DNA of 64,000 bases from assembly GCF_009389715.1 (NCBI RefSeq), contig NW_024068030.1, positions 220,976 to 284,975 on the forward strand. Direction: 5' to 3'. The position numbers and the translations under genes are program-made. Source of the stretch: Phoenix dactylifera (lineage: Eukaryota; Streptophyta; Magnoliopsida; Arecales; Arecaceae). Under the pieces are notes generated by a model, which made no database searches, was not told where the DNA came from, and was given only the letters and a program-made list of their open reading frames with translations. Shown here piece by piece: positions 25,997 through 36,123 of this stretch; position 1 is the first letter of the stretch, and every line of letters begins with the position of its first letter.

Positions 25997-27721
25997 AATA
26001 AATCAAAAGATTTAAATTAGACCCAGATAACAATTAGATCGGGTCAGTTCAGATCGAGTCAGAAGTCAATAAACCTAGATATGACCTGAATTGTGGAATA
26101 GGTCCAAATTTGGAACCCTATCCGGCCTTACAGTCCTTAAATTGGGTCCAGAACAAGCCTAAGTGGATGGGTTCGTGGTCAACTCAGCCCATTTACAGCC
26201 TTACTTCATACTAATCAACACTATACTACCCAGCAGAATGATATATATCTTTCTTCTTTCATACATACCATTATGCAAGACATTAATTATAACATTTTTG
26301 TAGAAAATACAGTATCTAAATTAGCATTAGCAATAACTCTAATTTGTACCTTGTTACCATCCTCAATTTCACTATTTTATTACCGCTATGGTTACTTTTA
26401 GTAACACTTGGGTAAGTCTGAAAAATAATTCTACTATGAGATCCATATAAACATTTTCCAAATTCATATGAAGAAACAATTTCATAGCAATCTTCTTACT
26501 GATACATCTGTTTTTTTCAACCATATAAAATCCATTTGCTGCCTCATCACTGAGATTTATAGAACATGCTTGGACTTTGTCTGATGGCATCGTTTTTTGC
26601 TATTACTAAAAATTCAGCCTTTATCATCTTTAACCATGGAAATCAACCGCCTCATTCTATTATCAGCACTTAGTATATGATGATTCTTGTTACCCACTCT
26701 AAGGTTTTGTGGTTGTCCCATAATCCAAAAGAAACTGGCTGCAACAACTTTGGACTCATTTGATTTGCGAAAAGAATTTTTTCTCGCTATAATAATTTTT
26801 CTAGAAAGTTGATGCCTGAATATCTGATGCCTAAAAAAATGTGTTTTGCTTGTTTGATTAACCATAAAAAAGTGGCATATTGTATAGTGGTTTATATTTG
26901 GTTGAGCATCCATTTATTCGAGTGATCTACAAACTACGAAAATCCCTCTTTTGCCTGCCTCTTTTCACAAAAAAGTTATGTAGAATACCCGTTAAACTTT
27001 TAATAAAGGAAAAATTCTTACCTCATTCTATCTAAATGTTTAAAGGCACTTTTGGAAAACAAATTTATCCCAATTTCTGGTAGTTGAGAATTGGACTACT
27101 GAAAATTGGGTTTTCTCACATCCCATATGGATTTTTGTTTTCATGAAATATGAAATTTTTATTTCCATATGAAAGCTATTTTTCCTTTTCTTATTTTTGA
27201 AAACTCCAACCAAATATGGCGTATTTCTCTTTTTTTATTAACCATACTTTTCTTTCTCCTCTTTCCACGAATCAAACGCGTTGTTCGTAGTAATTTTAGA
27301 TTTTGTGGCTCCCTCTCTTGCCCTGTATCGTTGGGGCAAACTAAATACAGATTTAAAGGATTCTGAAAAGGTTGAGGAGGAGAAAACAGCTTTGTTACAC
27401 CTTTCTTTTTATCCTCTTCTTTGTTTTCCTAGTTATCTTTCATTTTCTCTGTTCAGTTGTGAGTAGAACAAAAAGTACTATACAATGACTTTAGAGGTAA
27501 TAAATTATAAGATCATCTTTTTGTGAGCGTTGCATATGCTCATTATACTAGAGCTTGGAAGACGTGGTAACTTTTATATGTGTTTCAGACTTAAAAGAAA
27601 AATTGTGCTCATTTCTAAATTAAGCTTGGGGCTTTAGCTCCTAGGCCACTTCACTGAATAAATTGATGCAGTACACAAGCTCGCTTTGCAAGCCTGGGAT
27701 CATAGCTTAAATAAACTAGAG

Positions 27722-28420
27722 CAGTACCCCTAGAGATCCATTCAAAATCCTTGAGATGACAGTGTCTTCTGCAAACTGTAAACATAAACCTAAGAATCCA
27801 ACAAAGTTAAAGAACAGTTGAAACAAGATAAAAAATGTCCTTTTATTAGTATACCCATGAAGAAGATGAGGAAGATTGAAATTTATTTGATAAATGAAAA
27901 CGGCACAAATAAGTCGTAGGAAATGACACCAGCTTCCCATTAAAACAGCAGAGAAATGAGACCCAAGATTTGCTACCATATAAACTAGAACAGACATACA
28001 ATAATTAAGATGCCACCCCTATAGATCCATTCAAAATTCCAAAAGAATATAGGATGTATTTAAGATTGCAAATATAATCTCTTTAGCTTTAGCAAGGATG
28101 AGTGTCTTCTGCAAACTGTAAACACGAAACCAGAGAATCCATGCAAAGTTAAAAAAATAATAGTAAAACAAGCTCAAGAAAAGTCCTTTTATTAAGTGGA
28201 AAAATTAAAAAAAAGGATTAGTGTCGTCTGCAAACAGTAAACACAAAACAGAGAATCCAGCAAAGTTAAAAAATAATAATAAAAGAAGCTATGGAAAAGT
28301 TCTTTAATTAAGTGGGAAAAATAAAATATAATAATAATAAAACAAGCTAAGGAAAATTTTTTAAAAAAAATAAAACAAGCTAAGGAAAAGTCCTTTTATT
28401 AAGTGGAAAAAATAAAAATA
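27722..28420. repeat. Degenerate repeat units next to the tRNA-Ile
   Basis: The phrase gtcttctgcaaactgtaaac occurs near 27762, 28104 and (as gtcgtctgcaaacagtaaac) 28224. Each is followed by gaatcc...caaagttaaa, an aataataaaacaagc stretch and cttttattaagtggaaa. A fourth partial unit (28370-28420) abuts the tRNA. A second phrase, atagatccattcaaaa, precedes two of the units (27734, 28020). Units are 110-300 bp and diverged. Relative to the tRNA they lie in its 3' flank. Confidence 0.7.
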
Positions 28421-28425
28421 AGTAG

Positions 28426-28429
28426 AAAA
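28426..28429 (-). terminator. RNA polymerase III terminator of tRNA-Ile
   Basis: On the - strand a TTTT run follows immediately after the tRNA 3' end (aaaa on the + strand). This is the standard Pol III stop signal. Confidence 0.7.
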
Positions 28430-28430
28430 T

Positions 28431-28504
28431 TGGCCCATGCAGGTCTCGAACCTGCGACCTTCGCGTTATTAGCACGACGCTCTAACCAGCTGAGCTAATA
28501 GGCC
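28431..28504 (-). tRNA. trnI-AAU: tRNA-Ile (anticodon AAU)
   Basis: A 74-nt cloverleaf on the - strand. The acceptor stem GGCCTAT pairs with ATGGGCC (one G-U type pair), followed by discriminator A. The D-arm is GCTCAGCTGGTTAGAGC. The anticodon loop CTAATAA gives AAU (read as IAU after editing). The T-arm is GCAGGTTCGAGACCTGC. A- and B-boxes are intact, there is no intron, and CCA is not encoded, as expected for a nuclear gene. It appears functional. Confidence 0.96.
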
Positions 28505-28739
28505 AACTTTTCCACATTGTAACGCCAAACATATTCGTATTATTGATAGCTTTCCTTCTTTTAATTCAAATGCGATTTTTATCTGCTATATAAAATGATA
28601 TACTCTCTTGCCGCAGATATAATCTATAGAATATATATTAAATAATTATTTTTCAATACAAACAAACATGACAAATCCAAGATTTCAACTAGTGATGGGG
28701 AGGAGGCAAGTGGCAATGACATAGCATGGATAGTGAGAT

Positions 28740-29102
28740 TGATAGCTTTGTTGTCCTTAGCAATCTAAAGAAATTTAATTATGAATATTCCAAAGGATAG
28801 TGATAAAAATATGGTTGAGGAATAGTTGAGGAGTTGGTTTGAACGTTCCAAGCTTAATAAGAAAAGGATATGCATCGAGATGATGGGATTGAGAGTAAGG
28901 AGCCAGTGTCGGATGACAGTTGTGAAAACAAAAGCCTAGACAATGAGAGTGAGCTTGACAATGGAATTCATGGCACAAGATACCTTGAATCCAATGAAAT
29001 TTCTTATCTGAAAAAGCCTATAAAGCTTGATGTTTCCATAAAACTCGATTCCCGTATGATGTTTAGAAAAGTCTTCAGACTATACTCCATTCAAGAGGGT
29101 TT
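28740..29102 (+). pseudogene. N-terminal part of a Mutator-like (MURA-type) transposase, split by the LTR element
   Basis: An acidic, Ser/Asp/Glu-rich stretch (from about 28870) leads into DSRMMFRKVFRLYSIQEG, the start of the MuDR plant transposase domain. The open frame stops exactly at the retrotransposon junction. Skipping the insertion and one 5-bp target copy, the frame continues at 38436 with DFKYMKNESSRVIAVCK, the next block of the same domain. Frame upstream of 28870 is interrupted (for example a TAG near 28823), so the 5' end is not defined. Confidence 0.75.
29098..29102. repeat. Left target-site duplication GGTTT
   Basis: A 5-bp direct repeat flanking the LTR retrotransposon. The right copy is at 38431-38435. 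Five bases is the normal duplication made by Ty3/gypsy integrases. Confidence 0.93.
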
Positions 29103-31259
29103 TGTCACGCCCCGTGCCCGAGGCGCGGCAGACGCCGCACGCCCACACGGCGGACCGCACAGGCGTGTAAGGTAGCAGATCATATCAAAGCAATCATACA
29201 TATTCAAAGATGACATAATTATTTAAGTTGGTCAAAAGCAGTCTTATAGAGTTCCAAAATAATATTTGGTAACATAATTCAAAATACTCCAAAGTGAAAA
29301 TCAAATGTCCAAACTAATTCAAATAACATATGCCAACATAATTCAAATGTCCAAACTAATCTAACTGAAATGCCAATAACTGAAAAATCATCGGAAAGTC
29401 TAACGCACTCCCCAATCCCGTGCGATCAAGCTTCTAGATCTGAAAAACAGAGAAAATAAAATAATGAGCTACACTAGCCCAGTAAGCAACAAAATACCCC
29501 AAAGTGAGGTCAGAGTATATCAGATCAAAACACAGGATAATGACTGAAATAAATCATAAATAACATCGTTTTACTATTTTCAAAACTTATTATCATTTTT
29601 CCAAAAACTCATATACCAGAATCTCAACATGATAGGCTACGGCCACGTAACCCAGTGGCATAGGTTGCACAGAGTGCCAGAAACCACTATTCTAATCACC
29701 GGTGGCGCGGTGTCGAAACCGGTTCCTCACAGATTACAAGTCGATAGGTCCAACGTATAATCCCCATTGGCGGGGCCAGAACAGAATAAAATTTAACATG
29801 CCTGACCCATTTTACAGAATACAAAACATTCATCAAAATTTAATCTATTTATCAAATAATTTGGAAATTACACTTGAAGTATTAAGTTACTTACCTCTTC
29901 TCGCTTAATCCCTACTTTCAGATAGGCAGATCAGATTCACCTATTTAAATTTAATTAATTTTTTGTTAATTTCAGAGCTAAGCAGAACTAAAAATAATAA
30001 TACTATTGTACATGGCCCAACAGGGCCCAGAGTTGGCCCATAATGGGCATGGCCCGATAGGGCCCATATCGGACACGGCCCAATGGGCCCGCATAAACTC
30101 GGCCCAATAGGGCCCCCAAGGTTGGCTTCTAATTGGTTCATTCATTTTAGGAACCAATATTTAATTATATAGCACCATTCCGTAATAAAGCTTGAGTAAA
30201 GGGACTAAACAAATATAGTTGGAGATCATTATATAATAAATCTTTTCTACAGGATCAAATACAAATTACAGAAGACTCTTTTGTGAAATAATATACTGCG
30301 AAGGGCTTAATTGCAAAATTTCATTTATTGGCCTGGGTTCGAGTTTCGGGTTCGGGTTCCGGGCTCGGATCTGAACTGGGCCCAAGTTGGGCTCACAAGG
30401 GTACTGCCCAACTGGGCCCAACCGGACTGGGCCCAAGTTGGGCCTGCAGCGGACTAAGCCTAAGTTGGGCCTGCAGTGGACTGGGCCCAACGGCCCATCA
30501 AAGTGCTCACGGCCCACAATGGGCCTTCTTCCTTCCCGATCTCCCCATGGACAGGGGAGATGGGAAAACGAGGGAGGAAGGAGAGCAGTAGGGTGGCTGG
30601 CCTAGGTGGCCGGACGGTGGCCCGGCCGACGGCTTGCGGGGGACGCGGCTGTCGGTAGGGCGGTCGTGGCCGGCGGCAGGGTGCTGCGGCGGCTCGGCCG
30701 TGAAGGGAGAGTCCAAGGATGGCTTCGGTTTAGGGCCCAAACAGAAGAAAAATTATGAAATAAAGGGCCAAAAGAGGCTTACCGGCAGTGGCAGAGGCAG
30801 TGGGAGGAAGATCTCGGTCGCCGGTGGTCAAGCGGCGATGGCGGCGGTGCTTTCCGAAGAGGAAGGAGATCTCGAAACAGGGGATGGCCGTGAGGGGGAT
30901 CCGGGCGGCGCTCGGTCGGGAAGGCACACCGGTCGGAGAGGAGGAGGAGGGAAGGAGGAAAGAGGAGGAGGAGAGGCTCGGGGTGGCCCTAGGGGAAGGA
31001 ATAGATGGGGTTTTATCGTTCCATCGTAACGGTCCTCCGCCGCAAAAATCGCGGCGGTCGAGCGAGATCCACGGCCGTGAATCGGCCGCGGATGGACTGG
31101 AAGGGGTGTCGTGGGATTCCCGCGGCGCCCTTGCCCCGTTTGCCCCCCCCCGGAGGAGCCGGAGAGGATCGCCATCGCGATCCTCTGTTCTGGCTCCTTC
31201 CCTAATTGAATCGGGGCTGAAGTCGGTGAGGGTTGCCGACTTCAGCCTCGTGTCTCACA
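29103..31259 (-). repeat. 3' LTR of the retrotransposon (2157 bp)
   Basis: Starts tgtcacgccccgtgcccg and ends gcctcgtgtctcaca on the + strand. It is 150 bp shorter than its partner: it lacks a ~39-bp duplication and a ~108-bp block that the right LTR has near 36710 and 36840, and a 12-bp block near 37987. It has a GC-rich half (30530-31200) in which overlapping long ORFs arise by composition only. It carries many ggccca/tgggcc words (30010-30120 and 30375-30525). Confidence 0.95.
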
Positions 31260-31271
31260 TTCTCCCCCCCT
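31260..31271 (-). other. Polypurine tract
   Basis: Read on the - strand, aggggggagaa lies directly before the 3' LTR, preceded by a T run. This is the expected primer for plus-strand DNA synthesis. Confidence 0.85.
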
Positions 31272-31386
31272 AAAAAAAAATTTCGTCCTCGAAATTTAAT
31301 ATACCTTAGCTTGCAAAAAGATCCGGATATTTTTCCTTCATCTCGTCCTCCAGCTCCCACGTAGCCTCACGTTCTGAGTGATTGCT

Positions 31387-31929
31387 TCACTGAATCTTAA
31401 CATAAAGAATCGTGCGCCTCCTCAACACTTGCTCTTTTCTATCAACCACACGTACAGGCTGCTCGGGATATGTCAAATCTTCTCTAAGCTGCAAGGGAGC
31501 CACTTCTACCACATGGCTCATATCTGGAATATACTTTCTTAGCATGGAAACATGAAAAACATTGTGAACTCCAGACAGTGAAGGTGGAAGTGCCAATTTG
31601 TATGCCACAGCTCCTACTCTTTCCAGAATCTCAAAGGGGCCCACATAGCGTGGACTGAGTTTTCCGCGTATTCCAAATCGCATCACCCCTTTAGTAGGAG
31701 ACACTTCCAGAAACACATGATCTCCGACCTGAAATTCCAATTCCCTTCTTCTATTATCTGCATAACTTTTCTGTCTGCTCTGAGCTATCCGGAAGCGTTC
31801 CCTGATCAGCTGGATCTTCTCTACTATTTGTTGCACAATCTCGGGGCCCATAATTTTTCTTTCACCAACATCATCCCAACAAATAGGTGATCTACACTTT
31901 CTTCCATATAGAGCCTCATAAGGTGCCAT
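31387..31929 (-). pseudogene. Integrase C-terminus with GPY/F module and remnant chromodomain-like tail
   Basis: The open frame begins MAPYEALYGRKCRSP, the conserved end of the integrase core. It continues through a basic linker, SPRYVGPFEILERVG (GPY/F-type module, DNA or multimer binding) and HNVFHVSMLRKY. It is cut by TGA at 31387-31389. The same frame continues for about 24 codons beyond the stop with an EATWELEDEM block, typical of the chromodomain-like end of plant chromoviruses. Upstream it is separated from the rest of pol by a TAG at 31942-31944 in the same frame. Confidence 0.88.
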
Positions 31930-32040
31930 TTGAATACTTGCCTAGTAACTGTTATTATATGCAAACTCAACCAAAGGCAAGTGACGGTCCCAAGAACCTT
32001 TCATATCCATTACACAAGCTCTTAGCATATCTTCCAAGGT

Positions 32041-34338
32041 CTAAATGGTTCTTTCTGATTGGCCATCAGTCTGAGGGTGGAAAGCTGTGCTGCAGCTCAG
32101 AGTGGTCCCCAAGGCTTTATGCAAACTATCCCAAAAGTGAGATACAAACCACGAGTCCCTATCGGAAACAACGGATACGGGTACTCCATGCAACCTCACT
32201 ATTTGTTCAATGTAGAGCTCTGCAAACTTTTCCAAGGTCATTCCTACTTTGAATGCTAAAAAGTGTGCCGACATTGTCAATCTGTCCACAATCACCCATA
32301 TAGCATCATAACCTTTAGGAGTGCGAGGCAACCCGGAGACGAAGTCCATAGTGATGTGTTCCCACTTCCATTCAGGAAGTGGTAGGGGCTGCAACAACCC
32401 TGCCGATCTTTGATGCTCTGCTTTAACTTGCTGACATGTCAAACACCGAGCCACAAATTGTGCAATTTCTCTCTTCGTATTATTCCACCAAAATGTACCT
32501 TTCAAATCCTTATACATCTTAGTACCCCCAGGATGCACTGTATATCCAGTATTATGAGCTTCCCTCATAATTTTATTCTTTAAATCAGAGTTATTTGGAA
32601 TACAAATTCTGTTCCTGTATCTCAATGATCCATCCTCATGAAGTCTGAATTCTGATTGAGAACCTGATTCAATATCACTTCTAAGCTTTTGCAACTGAGG
32701 GTTATCTGCTTGAGCAATCCTGATCCTCTCTATCAAGGTAGGTTGGACACGTAGGTTTGCCAAAAGTGCATCAGGATCATGCCAACATACCTCGATTTCT
32801 GCTCTTCTTAGATCTTCCAAAATTTTCCTCTGAGAGGTGAGTAAGGCAGCAATACTACCAGTGGATTTTCTGCTCAGTGCATCTGCTACCACATTAGCTT
32901 TTTCCGGATGGTAATGAATAGACAAATCATAATCCTTCAGTAACTCTAACCATCTTCTCTGTCTCATGTTTAGTTCTTTCTGGGTAAAAAAATATTTCAA
33001 ACTTTTGTGATCAGTGTACACCTTACAAGATTCACCATATAAATAATGTCTCCAAATTTTTAATGCAAACACAACAGCAGCAAGTTCAAGATCATGAATA
33101 GGGTAGTTCTCCTCATATGACTTTAATTGTCGGGAAGCATAGGCAATCACCTTATCATTCTGCATCAGCACACAACCCAATCCTTTCTTTGAGGCATCAC
33201 TGTAGATTGTATAACCTTCACCACTAGAAGGAAGGGTAAGGATGGGAGCTGACACCAAACGTTGTTTAAGCTCCTGGAAGCTCTGTTCACATTTATCTGA
33301 CCACTCGAACTTAACTTCTTTACGAGTTAGTCGAGTTAAAAGTGCAGCAATAGAGGAAAAACCCTCAACAAATCGTCTGTAATATCCTGCTAGGCCCAAA
33401 AAACTGCGAATCTCAGTAACACTATTGGGCCTGCTCCAGCTGCCCACTGCCTCGATCTTCTTTGGATCCACATAGATACCCTCTTTAGATATTACATGCC
33501 CTAGGAACATTACACTGTCTAGCCAAAATTCACTTTTCTTTAACTTACCATACAACTGCTCTTGCCTTAGGGTTTCCAGTACTAACCTCAAATGCTGCTC
33601 GTGCTCGGCCTGACTTCCAGAATAGATCAAGATGTCATCAATAAAGACCACTACAAATTTGTCCAGAAAGGGTCTAAACACCCTGTTCATCAGATCCATA
33701 AAAGCTGCAGGGGCATTTGTCAGTCCAAAAGGCATGACCAAAAATTCATAGTGCCCATACCGAGTACGAAAAGCAGTTTTTGGCACATCTTCAGCTCTTA
33801 TCTTTAACTGATGGTACCCAGAACGAAGATCAATTTTGGAAAATACCTGAGCACCCTTTAACGGATCAAATAAGTCATCTATTCTTGGTAGAGGATACTT
33901 ATTCTTTACCATTACCCTATTTATTTCTCGGTAATCAATACATAATCTTATGCTACCATCCTTCTTCTTTACAAATAAGACTGGAGCTCTCCAAGGAGAG
34001 ACACTAGGTCTGATGAAACCCTTATCAAGAAGATCCTGCAACTGCTCCTTTAATTCTTTCATTTCAGCTGGAGCCATTCTATAGGGGGTCTTGGAGATTG
34101 GTGTGGTACTGGGAATCAAATCAATTGCAAATTCAATTTCTCTATCTGGTGACAAGCCAGGGAGGTCTTCCGGAAAGACATCGGGGTATTCATTTACTAC
34201 TGGAATATCTTCAAATCTTTGATCTGATAGTCTAGTGTCAACCACTGTGGCAATATATGCCAAACTCCCCTTTCTAAGTAGTCGCTCAATTTGCATAGCT
34301 GAGACAATTCGAGGGGAGGTATATGCACCACTGCCCAT
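32041..34338 (-). pseudogene. Retrotransposon pol: reverse transcriptase, RNase H, integrase (765-codon frame)
   Basis: Reverse transcriptase spans about residues 90-290, with the catalytic FIDD (232-235) where many relatives have YVDD or FIDD. RNase H follows (YSDAS, D381). The integrase zinc-binding site is H595/H602/C632/C635, and the DDE core has MDF (D665), SDRD (about 726) and DGQSE (E762). The frame ends at a TAG immediately after SERTI, inside the integrase core, and continues in the same frame for 32 codons before another stop. The upstream junction to protease is frameshifted, so no full Gag-Pol can be made from this copy. Confidence 0.93.
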
Positions 34339-34418
34339 AAAGCTGAATTCAGTATCTCCTGGGTCTGAAAGTTTACCCGTTTTTCATGGTAGTTAATGGT
34401 GGCAAAATGTGATGCTAA

Positions 34419-35906
34419 CTAGTCCATACCGAGGATTATGTCAAAGTCATGCATATTTATAACTATTAAGTCAGCAGTCAAGTCTCTACCTACTATCTGA
34501 ACTGGACAAGTCTTGCAGACCTGATTACCAATCATCCCACTTCCGGCAGGAGTGCTAACATGCAGATCATACTCTAATTGCACACAAGGCAGGTCATGTT
34601 TTTGCACAAATGTAGATGACACAAAAGAATGCGTAGCACCAGAATCAAATAGTGTATGAGCATAAACAGAAGCAACTGGCAATGTACCTGACACCACCGT
34701 GTTGGATGCCTGAGCATCCTGCTGAGTCAGTGCATAAATACGACCCTGTGTGCGCAGTCTCCCCCCTTTCTGTTGCTTAGGAGAAGAAGGTTGAGCTGAC
34801 TGAGCCGGAACAGGAGAAGCTTGCACTTGCTGGTTTCTTATAGTTTGAGACCTCTGAACTGATCGAAGGTCCTGTTGAGGACACTCAGCTACCTTATGAC
34901 CCTGCTGGCCGCATCTGAAACAAGCACCAGATAATCGTCTACAGTGTTCAGTCTTATGCATACCACCACATGCATCACACTTATGCTTCTCTTGCTGAAT
35001 AGTCTTTCCATAAGATCCTTGCTTCCCTGATTGCCAAGATTGGTTATGTGATTTTGCAGTCTTGCTAGAATTCTGTCCACTGCGAGCATCATAATCTCTG
35101 CTTCTCTTCTTTTGTTTCCTATCTTTGGCATCATATGTTTCTTTCCAGATAATTTTCAGATTCTTAGCCCTGTCTACCAGATCATCATAGTTCGTCGAGT
35201 GTATTGCGGCCAAACTCCGACGTAAGTGAAGCTTCAATCCTTCTTCAAATCTCCTCATTCGGGACTCTGCATCCATGACGAGGGTGGGAGCAAACCGAGA
35301 TAGCCTGTCAAACTCTGCCTCATACTCATCCACAGTCATAGTTGCTTGATTCAGATTGAGAAATTTCCTCTCTAGCTCCCTCAGGTGACTGGAGGGAAAA
35401 TACTTGGAGTAGAATGCTGTGCGGAATCTTTGCCAGGTAAGTGCCTCCTGCTCGGGTGCCAATGTGCGCTCCACAGACATCCACCAATGATGAGCTCGGT
35501 CCTGAAGCATATAGGTGGCAAATCTGACCTTCTCTTCATCGGTGCACTCCATTGCCCTGAAAGATTTCTCCATTTCATCTATCCAGGTTTCGGCCTCTTG
35601 AGGACTAGTAGTGCCTTTAAAAGTCGAAGGTGCCATTCTCTTGAATTCTGCTATACTTCTTCTTTGCTTAGGAGGAGCAACATCATGCTGGATTGGTTGT
35701 TGAGGTTGTTGCCTCTGTTGGCATACTAACCCGACGACCTCCTCGATCAGTTCGAGCATCCGAGTTTGATTTCCGGCGGCAGCTTCTGGAGTTGATTGAC
35801 CCTGGGGCCCTAAGTTATGTGATGCCTCGCCTGCTTGGTTAGTGGGGGCTCTTCCCCGAGAGCGCCCAACCATCTGATTCAAGCTACGGACACGGCGAGG
35901 CGGCAT
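34419..35906 (-). pseudogene. Retrotransposon Gag and aspartic protease (495 aa, truncated by a stop)
   Basis: The frame opens with a basic MPPRRVRS. The retrotransposon Gag domain follows at about residues 95-230 (ETWIDEMEKSF, YFPSSHLRELERKF, MTVDEYEAEF). Then come a Cys/His segment (CDACGGMHKTEHC) and a CCHC zinc knuckle (CFRCGQQGHKVAEC, 329-342). The protease has the catalytic DSG (421-423, FDSGATHSF) and ends at ILGMD, where a TAG (34419-34421) replaces the residue that normally continues into the linker. Both Gag and protease domains are otherwise intact. Confidence 0.93.
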
Positions 35907-36100
35907 TCTGATTCAGTGAAAATATATAAATTTTAAAAATTTATCCAAACAGAATAATACAAAATAGTTAACAAAACAAATGAACATTATCCCTTTGTTT
36001 AGTTACTACCCCATCTCTCAACTTTCCAACGAATCCTAAGGATCTTAAAACTTAGGCTCAAATATGACTGTTTCAAACATAATCCCTATGAATCTGAAAC

Positions 36101-36116
36101 CTAAGCTCTGATACCA
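36101..36116 (-). other. Primer-binding site for initiator tRNA-Met
   Basis: On the - strand TGGTATCAGAGC, extending to TTAG, lies 7 nt inside the 5' LTR. It is complementary to the 3' end of plant initiator tRNA-Met and is the standard PBS of plant LTR retrotransposons. Confidence 0.93.
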
Positions 36117-36123
36117 CCAAATC

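Larger units (their letters stand above)
24659..27720. other. GABA-T 3' end and intergenic region; no gene seen
   Basis: The first ~150 bp are the likely 3' UTR of GABA-T. The rest is AT-rich and non-coding. It contains cgggtt/gggtcc-rich stretches around 25090-25260 and 25970-26200, which resemble the ends of a decayed GGGTC-type repeat. The short ORFs between 26372 and 27466 have no recognisable domain. Confidence 0.55.

Noticed and set aside
30328..31273. Long Gly/Arg-rich frames on both strands (up to 161 codons)
   Set aside because: They lie in the GC-rich part of the LTR and recur in the other LTR at 37486-38438; composition lowers stop frequency. No protein domain is visible.
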